Assembly: GCA_023055505.1 (NCBI GenBank)
Contig: JALIRH010000074.1
Coordinates: 1,025,001-1,089,000, forward strand
Origin: Callipepla californica brunnescens
Lineage: Eukaryota; Chordata; Aves; Galliformes; Odontophoridae
Reading direction: 5' to 3'
DNA: 64,000 nt
The position numbers and the translations under genes are program-made. The notes beneath the pieces were generated by a model. The model ran no database searches and had not been told where the DNA came from. It worked only from the letters and a program-made list of their open reading frames with translations. Of the stretch, positions 11,423-24,130 are shown piece after piece. Each line of letters begins with the position of its first letter. The stretch's first letter is position 1.

Positions 11423-14232
11423 AACTGCACAGCAGGCTGCCATTAGCAAAGCTATGATATTGCAAAGGAAACAGTAAGATAAGTGTTCCTTCACGTTTGG
11501 AATTTATTATGGCATATCTTTTCCTCTTTATTTCCTCTTTTTTTTCCTTACCAAAAACAGTATAACCTAGGGTTTTTCTGTACCACTAAGGTTGCTGTTG
11601 CCAAATTATGAATTTCAATAATAATAAAAAAAATGGGTAAAGAAAACCAGAAAAAATATTCTTATATGTCTTTTTAAAGACAAGTACATCCTATTCATTC
11701 ATTCACTTAAGATATACTGGACTTCATAGGCCAAACATCAAAGAATATTATCACGAGACCACCTTTGCAAAGCAACTTTTAACATAAGCACGTGTATTTG
11801 TAGAGGTAAGAAAATGATGTTTATTTTTTGAGAATACAGGAACAGCAGAAAATAGAGTATTTAGATTACTTTTGAGGTGCTGTGACAACAAACTGTAAAA
11901 TAAAATATATATAGACTCTAAAATAACATATGCATGTGTACATACCCATTTTGCAGCTCACTTTTAGATAAATGTCTTACTTTGAATCAGAAGCATTATC
12001 AGTTAGAGATGAGGATGACATTTTTTCTTTCCTAAACTGGGCTGAAAAGAGCATATAAAAAGGTTTTGCAGTAGGAAAAGGCATTGTCTTATATATTCTC
12101 CAGAGAAATAAGTCATAGCGAGAACCTCTGAAAGTAAGCTTTTCTCATGTGTCCATGAAGTACTTTGCCCTGTGGTTTTCTGTGGCTGAAGGACTGAGCA
12201 TTTTACAGTATATCTGCTATTATAAAAAGTCTTTGATTTCTTGGGAGAATGTCTGAAAACTGTTAACGGGTGCAGTAATTTTTGCATGCTGTTGGCTTGT
12301 TTTGATTTAAAAGATTTGTAAAAACACATTTGTATTGTCTGGATAGTGCAAAACTGTATAAATCAAGTTAAGCGGTATGGTGTATGTAATTGCATTTCTA
12401 ATATAGATGCTTTAAGAATCTGTGTATAATAAAATGTATTCCAGTTAAAATCAGAGATCCATATCTTCTAGCTACTAAATGCTGAAGAAGACCAGAAGGT
12501 CAAGCTGGAGAGCTAAGTTCTGGCAGAAAGCCTGATTTCGTGTAGGAAAAGTGATACCATTTTAAGAAAGAATAAATAAAGCAGTCCAGTATATTTTCAA
12601 AATGTAATAAAACTGGGAGTTCAGGTCTTAAAAATCAAGACTTTAGCAGAATAGCTACTAGATGCTGTATTAAATAGGAAGTACTCACATGTTACAAGGT
12701 CATAAAGAGTAATTTTCTCAGCAGCAGAGAACACAAAATCTGAATTAAAAAAACCCTCTGTCATTGCTCATATCATGTAGCCACTGAGGAGGCATCAGTT
12801 TGGGGATGATCCTGGAACCTCCAATTTGTGGTCCTGCTAGCTGGCTTCTTGAAAGAATTAGCTAATGTAGCACCAGGGGCAACCATATTCAAGGAGAGAG
12901 AATTGGGGTTATTGTGAGAAAAAACATGTCTCATTCATATGGAAATTCTGGGCTCAAAAGTTGTAAAGGTCACCAAGCTACTAATGGATGAAGGTTGATT
13001 TATTGTAAGAAATAATGGGGAAATGTTTTAATGCTTTTTTCCAGGAAAAAAATACTGATTTTAGTTAAAAAAAAAAAAGGAAAAAAAGAAAAAAAACCAT
13101 GCTATGTTTGAATTTCATTATTAGTCTTTGCTCTATTGAGAACTTCATAGCTGTAATCCATTAAGTATTGACAGACAGGACAACTTCCACTGGTCTCCTA
13201 GGATCAAGGATTCTCTCTTCATTGAGTTAAAGAACCTATAAAAAAGGCTGCTATGTTCTTAAAAGTAAAAACATATAAAGCAAGTTTTGAAATAACTTCC
13301 TTTACAAACTCACAGTTTTAAATGTAATATATGTGATAATATATCTGGTTTAAGGTTTAATAAGTGGCAGTCTTACCATTTATAAGCGGGAAATGAATAT
13401 CTGGAAAGATGAAATTACTTTCAAAACATCATAAAACAACTTATGAGTAGTGCTGAAGACAGAAGACAGGTCTATTAAAGTCCATTCTCCTGTTGCAACC
13501 ACAGGTTCCCTTGCATTTTTGGCTGTACTAAAGTCATGCTCAGAAATGCAGTCCTTTATTCACAGTAGTCAACCTGCAAATACTTGAGAGCTACTAAGAA
13601 ACAGTCTGTACTTCTCCTGTCACATACAGAGCCTTTTGTAGGGATGTTTCCTTTTTTGGTGTGTGTGCCATTTGCATGCAATGGTAAGTAATTAGCTATT
13701 TCAGTCGAAAAAGTTTGATGGCACATGATTAGCTACTTCAGTTGCTGAGAGAGGCAAGGTAGCTCTCAGTGTTATAGACAAGTGTGTTCTTTCTACAGAT
13801 TCTTGGTAAAGACAATAAATATATTTGAGTCTGAAAAAGATATCGTCTATTTCATTACTTACTATTTTTTTCTGATAGTAACATTAGTTTGGTGTTCTTA
13901 ACTGGTATTTACTGCTAAACAAGAGGAATAACTATAATCATAGTTATGAGTGGAAGTGCTGATCTAGAAGAAGATGGTAAAATGTTAGAAAATATGTAGG
14001 AGGGTAAAATTCATGACAGTATGTTACTTAAAAAAACACTTAAAAAATGGTCAACAAAATCTACAGAATGAAACAATATGCCATTCACAACATCAGTGTA
14101 TCTACTGTTTCTTACAGAGGTATGGGGAACAGACTTCCATTTCTTCACTGGATCCATGTACAGTATGCATGCACAAAAGATGAGGGTCTTAGTACTGCCT
14201 CAAAACCCACCTAAATCCGCATAAATTTTCAC
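11423..14232. other. AT-rich intron, little structure
   Basis: Unique-looking intron with an A-rich run at 13067-13096. No gene or recognisable repeat was seen on either strand. Confidence 0.5.
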
Positions 14233-14318
14233 TGACATTCTGCTAAAACCTATAGGATCCTTGATTAAAGGAGTTTGTTCTTGTGTATAATACTTTCATT
14301 TTCTCTGATGTGATGTTT
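14233..14318 (+). repeat. Duplicated block, copy 1
   Basis: This block of about 86 bp recurs almost unchanged at 16885-16973. Both begin TGACATTCTGCTAAAACC and continue through TATAGGATCCTTGATTAAAG to CTCTGATGTGATGT. By eye they differ at only a few positions and by one 4-base gap. I do not recognise the family. Confidence 0.85.
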
Positions 14319-15494
14319 GGCATTTTTTTATTGATACGTTTAGAAAAATAAAATAGTATCTAAATGCTATGTGATTTTTTTTTTATGATGGCATCTATAA
14401 ACTGTTCCAGGCATAATGCTTGTTGCCATGACAAGTCCCTGGTTTACTACAGCAAGCAGTTCTTTTAGGTCAATGCTAGTGACAGCAAGCATCACACCTA
14501 TTATGTTCTCAGATTTAACTTTTTTGTATAATGCTGTGTGCTGGATGTTGGAAGAGTAGTCATTAAGTTCAGATGTATAATTTTATATGCAGTGCCACCT
14601 GGAGAATTTGAGAATTAGGTTTTGAATATGGGATTTAAAAAAAAATTTTTTTCTTTTCATATTTATTTAATCTTTTCAGAACTATTAATGAGCCTACTCT
14701 AAATCCACTGTGTTTTGGTACTGCTACCGTCCTGGTATATGAAATTTTTGCCAGTTGCCTGATTAAGATGAATCTTCATAGGAATGTGGGTGAGCAACCT
14801 GCGTGACTGCAGTTCTTGAAACCCACATATTGAAGTAAAGTTGTCAAAGTCCTTACAGAGCTGCTGTCTAGCTCTGCAAGCATTTGTTGTCTGTAAGATC
14901 CTATGCTTTGACTTTTAGATTTCCTGGATGCTTGAAATTCTGTGTGTGGATTTATCCCTAAGTACTTTGGTCATAACAATGTCAGCTGAGTCCTGAGCAA
15001 CGTGCTCTGAGAACATCTGCAAGTTGGATATTCCTCAGCCAGTTATGGTGCCTGATCTGATGAGCATGATCAGAGTACAGTAACTTCCTAGACTTTGCAG
15101 AAAACAAGTATTTATATGGTGGCTAGAGAGGGAACCCTACCTTCTCCCTGCACAACTGATTTCCTCTGGGCTGCTGAGTCCTTTCTTCCCAACAAGTTTC
15201 TTAACTACCTCATGTAAAATGGAGCCATGCGTGTAAGGACTGGCTGCTCCATGCCCTGAAGGAGACCACATGGGTAGAAGGTCTCCTAATTATTGACCTA
15301 ACTACTAACAATACGTAACAAGTGACACTGCTGCTGTCTGTCTCTAGGATCTGTGTGCTGGAAGAAAGAAATAGTTTCCAAGTCTCTGCTTTAAGCTGGA
15401 AGTGTCTAATTCCCTTCAGCTGTTCAGGGACATGATGCGTATAAGGCAGGAGACAACAGCATGCAGCATTCAAGTTGACTGACCTCATAGTGAA

Positions 15495-15682
15495 AACATT
15501 GTCAAGCACTGGAAAACACTGCTTGAAAATGTTCTGCATTCTCCATCTGGGGATGTTTTCAAGACTTGACCGAAGACTTGATTTGACTCTGAGCAGTATG
15601 GTCTGATCTCACAACTGACCCTGACTGAATGTGATGACTTCCTGAGGCCTTTTCCAATCTGAATTATCCTATAATCCTGTAG
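15495..15682 (+). mobile_element. CR1 LINE 3' end, degraded
   Basis: The order of motifs follows the 3' end of an older avian CR1: AAGCACTGGAAAACACTGC, then TCTCCATCTGGGGATGTTTT, CAAGACTTGACC, CTGAGCAGTATGGTCTGATC, GACTTCCTGAGGCC and TTTTCCAATCTGAATTATCC. It ends in an ATCCTATAATCCTGT tail that derives from the usual ATTCTATGATTCTG repeat. It lies on the + strand and is heavily truncated at the 5' end, as is typical. No reverse transcriptase coding remains. Confidence 0.75.
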
Positions 15683-16697
15683 AGAATCATGATCTGTAAA
15701 GGAGCAAAGTATATGAAATGCCCCTCTCCTTGGCATTTTCTACTGCCTCTTACCGTCTGTGCTGACTGTAGTGTAATCACATTCAGAGGTGCCTAACTCT
15801 TTCTGTGTATTGGATAGGCAGCAGGTATGCTTTGTTTAGATTTGCAATTGTTTTTTTTTTTTATTTCGCTCTAAACAACCATCCAATGTTTTAAGAGTCT
15901 CTCATACAAAACCGCTTTGATCTTATAGATGTACAAAGCACAGTGAAAGAGAATCAAAGTAACTGCAAGCATTCCTTCTTCATTACAATTCTGGGCAGCT
16001 TTGTGAAGGCTTTCAAGAAAACATGTTTCTGCACTGGGTAAAAATAGGGCTAGATTTTAGGGAAGACTTATGCCTTTTATGGCTGACATCAAGGTCATTA
16101 GAAATGTTTGAACTATGCATATTTTCAACATGAATCATTATGGTTTTGAACAAGTGTTGTTTTGAGGACTTGTCTTTATTTGTACTTACACCGGTGCTTT
16201 GTGGTGGTGAGATTCAGAGGTTAAAATTTCTAATTTTAGAAGGATGTTGTAAAGAAATTAACAATAAGCAAATGCAAAGTAACATGAAATGTTAATATTT
16301 TTACTTTTTTCAATGTATTTTTTTTCCCTCTACCAATTCAAAGAATAGTTTTCAAAGCTTCTGCAGGAGATTATGTCACACTGCAAACAAGATACTCAAA
16401 TAGAGGATTTTAGCCATTATTGTTTTGATATTCAGTTTTGTTCAAAGATTTTATCATTCCATAAGAACAGTCTAAAATTGAGCAAAATTGATCGAGCTTT
16501 TATAATACAGTTTTATAATCAGATCATCCTATTTTTTTAACTATAGTTGAAATCAAAGAGGTGGTAGTTAACCTGTTGTTTGAAAACTATAATGCTTATT
16601 CAGATCATTAGAAATGGCAAAAATGCACTAAAAGCCATTCTCACTCCTTCAGTGGAGCAAAGTGGGGCAATTGCTTTGGTCTGTAAGTTCATTAGAT

Positions 16698-16721
16698 TCC
16701 CATTACAGTAGAGTAATGGGA
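16698..16721. repeat. Perfect 9-bp inverted repeat (hairpin)
   Basis: TCCCATTAC, a 6-base loop, then GTAATGGGA. Confidence 0.8.
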
Positions 16722-16884
16722 CTCCCATGACTCCTCTATGAGCCCTGGCCAGAGAGTCAAGCTTTTCTCTATCTCTTCTATACTGATCTAAATGACTACC
16801 CACAGAGTAATTGAACTGTTAAGCGTGCTGCTTAGGTGGAAGGGCTGGACCATCATCCCAGAAACATGCTTTCTTCACCTTGAA

Positions 16885-16973
16885 ATGACATTCTGCTAAA
16901 ACCTATAGGATCCTTGATTAAAGGAGTTTGTTTTTGTGTTTAATACTTTCTCTCATTTGCTCTGATGTGATGT
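16885..16973 (+). repeat. Duplicated block, copy 2
   Basis: Near-identical partner of 14233-14318, about 2.65 kb away in the same orientation. The copy contains four additional bases (CTCT-type) near its 3' part. Flanking sequences do not extend the match. Confidence 0.85.
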
Positions 16974-19900
16974 GGGAAAAGGAACAAAGAGAAGAGCACG
17001 GAGAAGTTAGCATCCCCTCTTCCTCATATACAGTTTTATTATGGAGACATGGTAAAGTTTACATCCATGAGTAATCACTGTATAGTTCTAGAACTTTGTT
17101 TCCATCCAGGATTTTATGGGAAGGGAACATATTTATTTTTGAGGGAACATATGGCTCTAACAGCTTCACTTGTTTGGAGAAGAATGGTGAAGCAGAAGAC
17201 TATTTCAAGGCAGTCTTTCATAAATTAAGGCTTTTGTATTCCACTTGTCCTCTGACTGGAATAACGTTTTCCTTCCTGTATGTTATTTGAGTGTGTTTAG
17301 TGGCTACATGTGAAAGCAGTGACATTTATATGAAGTGAATCTATTACATTCTTTATAATGAATAGCATGTAACTGTAAAACATCTACCATTTTCTCATTT
17401 TGCCCTCCTCTGGGAGACTACGACAACATTTTGGCAAGTAGGAGTAAACAGCTTTGTGTTGGCATGCAGTAAATTAAACGGAGTAATTAAAATCAATAGC
17501 AAAACACTAGCTAGGCAGAAAGGTCATATAACACAACAGAAAACTGTTGGGTAGCATATTGCAGGAAATCAAAATAAATTTCTGAACTTTTCATTATTCT
17601 TTACATGCCTGATACTGGTCTTAAAAGACTTGTGAGATACAGCAAGGTATTGATAGAAACAGGGTCATTCTCTGAGATGAAATAAAAACATTTAAATGCT
17701 AATGTATGAGTATTTGCAGTGTGCAAGTCTGACAGGCACAGTGGAAATTGTAAAAGAAATCTTTATTTATGCTACTATTTTATAATATTTCATTTTTTGA
17801 ATTGGCTTAGGGTATTATTTACCAGTACCTGTAAGAGCTGAAGATAGATATGGGTCTCTGTTAGTAAAAGTGTCATTTATAAGCTTTAAGTGAAGTTCTC
17901 CCTCGTAAGCTGGTTGGCCAGTAATGTTCTGCCTCTGACAATTTTGTGAGCTGTCTCAGGTGTTCATCTTGTAGCTTGGGAAAGGACCAAAATTTTTTGA
18001 TCAAAAAGAGTAGTAGTTCTGAGGTGAACAATGTCTGTAGGAAAGTGTCCTAACAATTTGAAGGATGTACTGAATTTTAGGTATGCATAAGGTCTTTTCT
18101 CTGATTCTGGGGTACTAGGAAATAAATAGCACTTCTGTTTTGAAGATGCTGTTCTAAATGACTACTTCTCTTAGTGCTATGGTTTCTGAACTGAAATCTG
18201 TTGTAGGTTTTTGCTTTCTCTGTTGAAGAAATGTCTTCATTTCTGATGATAGAAGGAAAAGAGATTGAGAGACTTGACTCTGGGAAAACTGGATATGAAA
18301 GATGAGTTTTTTAGTTGTTCCTTAGGAGAGACTGGAAAGGAATCAAAGGCATAGCTAACCTTTAACAAGTGTGCTGAGTCATGGAGTTGCCGTAGCAGTG
18401 TTGTTGGAATGATGGTGATGAAAGGATTTATGGAAGTGAATATGGGTTAAAGGTAATGTATTTTGTAAGACAAACTGAATGAGTTTGGAGAATCAAAAAA
18501 CTTGATGGCACATAAGCACTTCCAGCTGGACTAGTTCATTTTTTTTTTTGTTGCCTAACCTGTTATTTTAACATACAATATTACAGCCTTTGTTGCCTTT
18601 CTTGAATTTGCCAAATCCATTGTTTCTCTTTCTGTCAACTGTCAGAGAGTTTGTATTGTCTTGTCAGGTATAAAGAATATGAAATTTTGTGCTTACAGGC
18701 TTCTCCTTGAGTCTTTGTTTTTGGGTTTGCAGCATTTCTTCTTTACATTTAAAAAATAAATAAATTCCTGATTGTGTTCTGGGACACTGTACCATATTAC
18801 AGAGCATTCATTCATCTGACAAATCAGAGGCTTCATCCAGTCATGCATCAGACAAATAGCTATGAGAAAAAAAATATGGGTTATTGTTGGTGTATGTATT
18901 CCTATGTATTCTTCAGGTCATTTAATTTCCTGTCCATTGTTTGTCATTTCAACTTAAAACAACTGTTCTTGTTTTTCTGCATCTATTTATATGATCTGTT
19001 TTGAATTTAATCCTAGTAATTTTAAAATAATAACAGACATAGGCAGTTTTGTATGGGCTGGCTGTATGATAATTGTGTCTTGTCATTTAAAAGCCACAGA
19101 GTGTATTCTAAAGTTTGAGAACTAGTAACTGGTTGAAAACAGCAACAGTACAAATGGAACTGTTACTTAAAAGTTGTATTCAGATTTGGTTTTATTTTGA
19201 GTTATGAATGAATCTTGGCCTTTTATCCCATCCCCTTGAAAACGAATGTCCACATTCTACAGTCAGAGTGGGATGAACACAAAACAGGCAATAATTTGGA
19301 CAGTGGGATTACTGTAGTGCACGTTTCCTTCCTACAAGTTAGCTGTTAACTTCTAGGACCTTTCAGTATACATTTTTTCCTTTGAATTTTTATAGTAATT
19401 GATGGAATAGGAAATGACATCTACCATCGTGTCTTTTAATGATTAACTGTATTTATAAATCTTCCTTAAATCTGCACCTCACCTTAAATAGGATTGCATT
19501 TGCTTAGGGCTAAGATAATGTACTACTGTAGGCAAAGTGAGTTTGATGCAGTCTTATACAAACATTTCTAACCTTTCTTTAATAGTATGCTACATAATAG
19601 ATTGATACATTCTTTTTTTCAAGTTAAGTTCATGTGTTTATTATCACAGCTATTGCTAGAATGCTAACCATAGGACTTAATACACACATGTATATGTAAG
19701 TAATACCTCAGTACATTCTCATCAATTTAACAGATATTGTGACTGATATTTTTGTGTGCGGGGTGGTCAGTCATGCTGGTGTAGTAGTTGTAGTGTAAAA
19801 GCTTAAAACAAACTGATGATTATTGCTACTGCCTACTAATATTTCATTTGCGATATGGAAAGACAAAGCTGATAGAACTGATGGTACGTTTCATACATAG

Positions 19901-22199
19901 AAAGTTTACTGAAGACCAGTATTTTTGACTTAAATTTTGTCATGGAGTTGTTAGGGCTTATCAGCACAGGAAATGTTGAGAAACACAGGAGACTGTCCAA
20001 ATATCTCAGGATGTTTTCTGTATTTCCTTTTCTTAATTTTATCATTACAGACTGTAATGTAAGATTCCCTCGTAGATTTTGTCTGCATACTTTCTCCTCA
20101 TCTGAAATCTTAGGGCATCACACATGATATTAGGAATATGTGGTTGTAGGCCTGGGCTAGAGCAGGTGAAGCATCTGCTTAGATAATCTCATTGATCAGG
20201 CTCTGGAAATACAAACATTTGAACAGTAATTTTAAGCAAACCTCTCTGGAGCCTTATGATGTGTGCCTAGAAACCACTGAAGGCATTTCAGTGGAGGGAA
20301 AGGGTCTCCTGTCATTTAAACTGCCTGCATTTCCCGAGAACACAGAAAAAAAAAAGTTTGTTGGTAGAACACAAAGTTCCACATTGTACTGGTAATCACT
20401 GACTTGTATATCGTGAGTCAGGTTGCATTTGCAGTTCATAACCACGCTCTCATGATGTATCAGCTTCCTCATAGACTTATAAGCAGTGTGTGCATTCCTC
20501 TGCTGTGTTTTATAACACTGTAAAGGGAGAGGGATGTGTCTGGAACTGTCATTAGCTTTAAGAGTGAGAAAATGTGAGAAGTCTTTCAAGGCTAAATAAA
20601 AGTTTATGTAATTTAACAAAGTGAATCCTTTATCCCCTCTGCCTCCTCCTCAAATCTATGTAGTATTGCAGAATAGGGTAAGAGAGGTAATGCTCTTGTA
20701 TTCCAAACAAACTCAGCAAAGTGAGTGGGACAATACTTTAAAATATGTATAAGGCCTGCAGTGGCTCTTATTTTATGACACTGTTCAGGTAGGAGAAAAG
20801 AAAACAACACAGATTTTTCCTCAAATGCACATGAAAGAAAGGCTGTCAAGAAAAATGATGCTGGCGCTATTATTGTGAAAAATTGGAGTGACCTGGCTGA
20901 TATTACACATATAGTTTGGCAAAACAAGATTAGTGCAATACATACCATTTTTCATTTCATCTTGTCTTCAACACCAACCATTGCAGCATCTCATTTTTTA
21001 ACTTGGTGTTTAGGACAAGAAATCCCATGTGTGTGCAATTGCTTCTGGCTGCCTGGTCCCTCCACTCCCAGCTTTCTGTCTGCTTGCATCTTTCCATGCG
21101 TACTGTAAATAAGAAGTGACTGGGAGGGCAAGATACTTAGTCTCTTCTTAGATCAATACTACTCCATGGGTCAGCAACTAGGAATGTTTGAAAAGGGAGA
21201 AGGAAGGAATTGTGTTTTATTTCCCCTGTAGACAGAGGCCAACACCTTTGAAGTGGATTCATCTATATTACCTAGCAAAAAAAAAACTGATAAGGTTGTT
21301 TCTGAACCACCATCTGCTAATAGAAAGACCACTGTGAGTAAGCTTGCAAAGAATTAAGTAAAAAATATATATATTTTTAATTTTTTTCCATATTTAATGT
21401 CTCAGTGGCCATCTGCATCTTTTTATCCTAGAGGTGACTTCAGACAGGAGAGGGGTTGATACCAAAATGTTGTGTAGCTGGTAGACAGTGTCTGCAAAGC
21501 CCAAGCTCTTGGTCTGTAAACCAGAGCTGCACACTTGTTCACTTTCATCTTTGAAGAGAAAGGTTTGTTTAATTTACTGTTCCCATTTCAGCTATGAAAA
21601 ATGGAAAGTTTTAATTCCAGGCTTCACTTTTTACCCTTCTGTGTTTTGTACGACAGCTCTGAGTTTTGTCTGTGAAAGAAATGAATGATGGACTCAGGGG
21701 TGGGTCTGCGGAGCATAATGTGGGTTTAACCCTAGAAATGCAGTGTTGACATTGTTAACAGCAGGCTAAACCCTGATGTGGAGAGAAAAAGAAAAGAGAG
21801 AAATAGGGGCTTTCCCTGTAGCAGCAAAGGGAGTATACTTGGAGATGCTTGTTCTGTGAAAACATCAATAATTGCAGGTGTTATAAAGTCTTTGTAACAG
21901 AGAAAAGTGGGAAGATGGAATATGAAGGAGATATTAGAGTATAACGAAGATCAGAATTTGTGTCTGTGAAAGATGGGTAGCCTCAGGTAAAAATAAAAAG
22001 TTTGCAATGCTGAATTTTAATTTTTTGCCCTCACATTGTCACATCTTGTATATGTTATAAAATGATGTGCTTTCATGCAAAGAAATCAGGTGGTTCTACA
22101 TCATAAATCAGTCTTTATAGCAAACTAGTTTTTGGAGGAACCTATCTTAGACCTGTTCTTTCCTGGGAGTAAAGATGAGGAACTATCAGAGATTGAGAA
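16974..22199. other. Intronic sequence without recognisable features
   Basis: AT-rich unique-looking intron. Only homopolymer T runs (for example about 18539-18550) and a TA-rich patch (21366-21376) stand out. Confidence 0.5.
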
Positions 22200-22555
22200 G
22201 ATGGGGCAAATTGATTAATTAAAAAGCAGTAAATCATCAGCCCCACATGATTTATGCATAAAAGAATTTTGAAGAAGCTTAGGAATGAATTAGCTGAACT
22301 GCTAACAAAGATATGCACTCTCATTAAAACCAAGCTCTGTTCCAGAGAGTTGGCAAGTATCTGGGGTTTATCCTATATTTAGACCAGTAAGCATTACATC
22401 TGCACATTGCAAATGGTTGAAACAGGAATTTAAAAGGGAATAATAAAACACCTGGAAGATCACGATGTGAGAGACTTTAATGAGAACAACTTCAGCAAGA
22501 AAGAATCGCGTCTCACTTCACAGCTCAGAACTTGGTGGATGTGCCTGTAAAAAGA
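22200..22555 (+). mobile_element. Old CR1/L3-like LINE, reverse transcriptase 5' part
   Basis: A decayed reverse transcriptase segment on the + strand. It retains AAATCATCAGCCCCACATGA (compare KSxGPDG of the family), then at 22378-22404 the codons for FRPVSITSA (compare NYRPVSLTS), and further on NFSKKESRLT (compare HGFxKGxSxLT). Frames are broken by shifts and stops. It appears to continue at 23705 after an interruption of about 1.15 kb. Family assignment is from these motifs in the correct order; no database match was made. Confidence 0.7.
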
Positions 22556-22720
22556 AATAGGCATGGCTATGCCTGGTCAGACCACAAGTCCTTGTTGCCT
22601 AGCACTGTGCCTCAGACAATACCCTCTGATAGCCACATGGGAAAGAATAAAGAATAAAAAGAGAATAACAAGAATTAGATAACTCTTTCCCCTGTAGTTG
22701 ATTGACAGCAACAATGACCA
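22556..22720 (+). repeat. Probable old interspersed repeat inside the LINE
   Basis: The stretch with GCATGGCTATGCCTGGTCAG, ACCACAAGTCC and TTGCCTAGCACTGTGCCTC resembles a repeat common in turtles and birds (GGCCATGCTGGGTCAGACCA type). It lies between the two halves of the older LINE. Assignment is from memory of such repeats and is uncertain. Confidence 0.4.
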
Positions 22721-23704
22721 GTTTTGGATTTATGGGGGTCACGCAAGCATCCTGACATCATCTCTTTCCTGGGGTCACTGGTCCTGAACTTTCTGGTGCT
22801 CAGTGAAAGAAGTTTCCTCCTCACAAGCAGGAATCAGACGGCATAATAAAATGTTTTCGTAAAGAGGAGAAAGGTGGAATCTGAAAATGTAGATGCCCAG
22901 AGTAATAATCACCACTTTCTGAAATATAACTCCATATAGTCTATATAGGATATATAGTCTCCTTTTTCTAGCAACACAATTACTGGTTCACCAGCTTGTT
23001 TTCATCTGCCTTCATTCACAGCTCAAGACCAGCTACTATTGCCAGGTAGCCAAGCAAAATGGGATGTGTTAGCCTGATGTGATGCATTTCTTTTTCAGCT
23101 GTTCTTCCCTCCTCCAGTCATACTGTGTCCCTGCAAGCCACACACAATGAGTCTGCTAGCCACGACATGTGGTACTCAATGGTCACTGGCACTCACTTGC
23201 TGCTCCACTTTGCCCCCACCTTTCTGCTGCCAGGCTTTCTTGTTTGACCTCCAATTTGAAGAGTAATCATTGACAACCAGGCACAGGCACTCAGTTCATT
23301 GGCCGAGGATTAAGCAGCTTCTGGTACTCACATGCCTTGCAAAGTACTTAAATGCAAACCTCCTTGTTACTTTATGTTGGTGGGATGTTTCTTTTTTTCT
23401 TTTTGTTTTTAATATTTTAAATATATATAATTTTTTGCCTGAATTAATTCAGTTTGATAGAGGTATATAGTTTAGTTGGCCTAGACTTCCCTACGCTTTC
23501 TCTGCATAATAAAGTAACCCTTTCTTACAGAAATATAATTGCAATCCATGAAAAAGTAAAGTGTTTCTGGCTTGTCCATCAGTCTTTTCTGTTTATCTCT
23601 CTTTGATTCTATCAGATGCTGACATATCCATTTCCCCTGGGAATTCTTGGGAAGGTTTTCCTCACCTTTATGTTTCAGCTACTGGGCTTATGGGGAGAGT
23701 TGCC
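22721..23704. other. Sequence separating the two LINE halves
   Basis: About 1 kb of mixed sequence with a T-rich patch around 23389-23437. It includes no gene I recognise. Because the flanking LINE parts are in the same order and orientation, this block was probably inserted into, or substitutes for, part of the LINE. Confidence 0.4.
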
Positions 23705-24130
23705 TGATGTAATGGATTTTGACTTTTTAAAAGCTTGTGACAAAGTCTGTCACAAGACACTGCTACAAAGGCTAAGTAGTCACATATGGTGACAGGGCAA
23801 GTATCGTCATAGATCAAGAAACGACAAGGCAACAAAAAGGCAGAGGGCTAAGTGAACAGTTTTCATCACCATATAGGGCTAGCAGCTGCATTCCTTAAAG
23901 CTACCTATCAGGTCATATGCTAAATATATTTATTAATGATCTAGGGAGAGAGATGAAGGATGGGGTGTAACACTTAGAAATGATGTAATTACTGAAGTAA
24001 TTTAATCCTGTAGTACACTGTTAGAAACTTCTGAGTGATCTAAGGAAATTACACAAACCAAAGTTCAGTCCTGATAAATGAAAAGTTTGTGTGAAGGAGA
24101 CCAAACAAAATTCTTATCCTCTAACTGAAA
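23705..24130 (+). mobile_element. Old CR1/L3-like LINE, reverse transcriptase 3' part
   Basis: From 23712 the + strand reads MDFDFLKACDKVCHKTLLQRL (split here: MDFDFLKACDK and VCHKTLLQRL), the well-known DFxKAFDxVxH region of LINE reverse transcriptase. At 23926-23943 a different frame reads IFINDL, the motif just before the catalytic FADD. The catalytic motif itself is no longer readable. Downstream TTCAGTCCTGATAAATG matches the FNxDKC region seen in related elements. It continues the element that begins at 22200. Confidence 0.75.
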
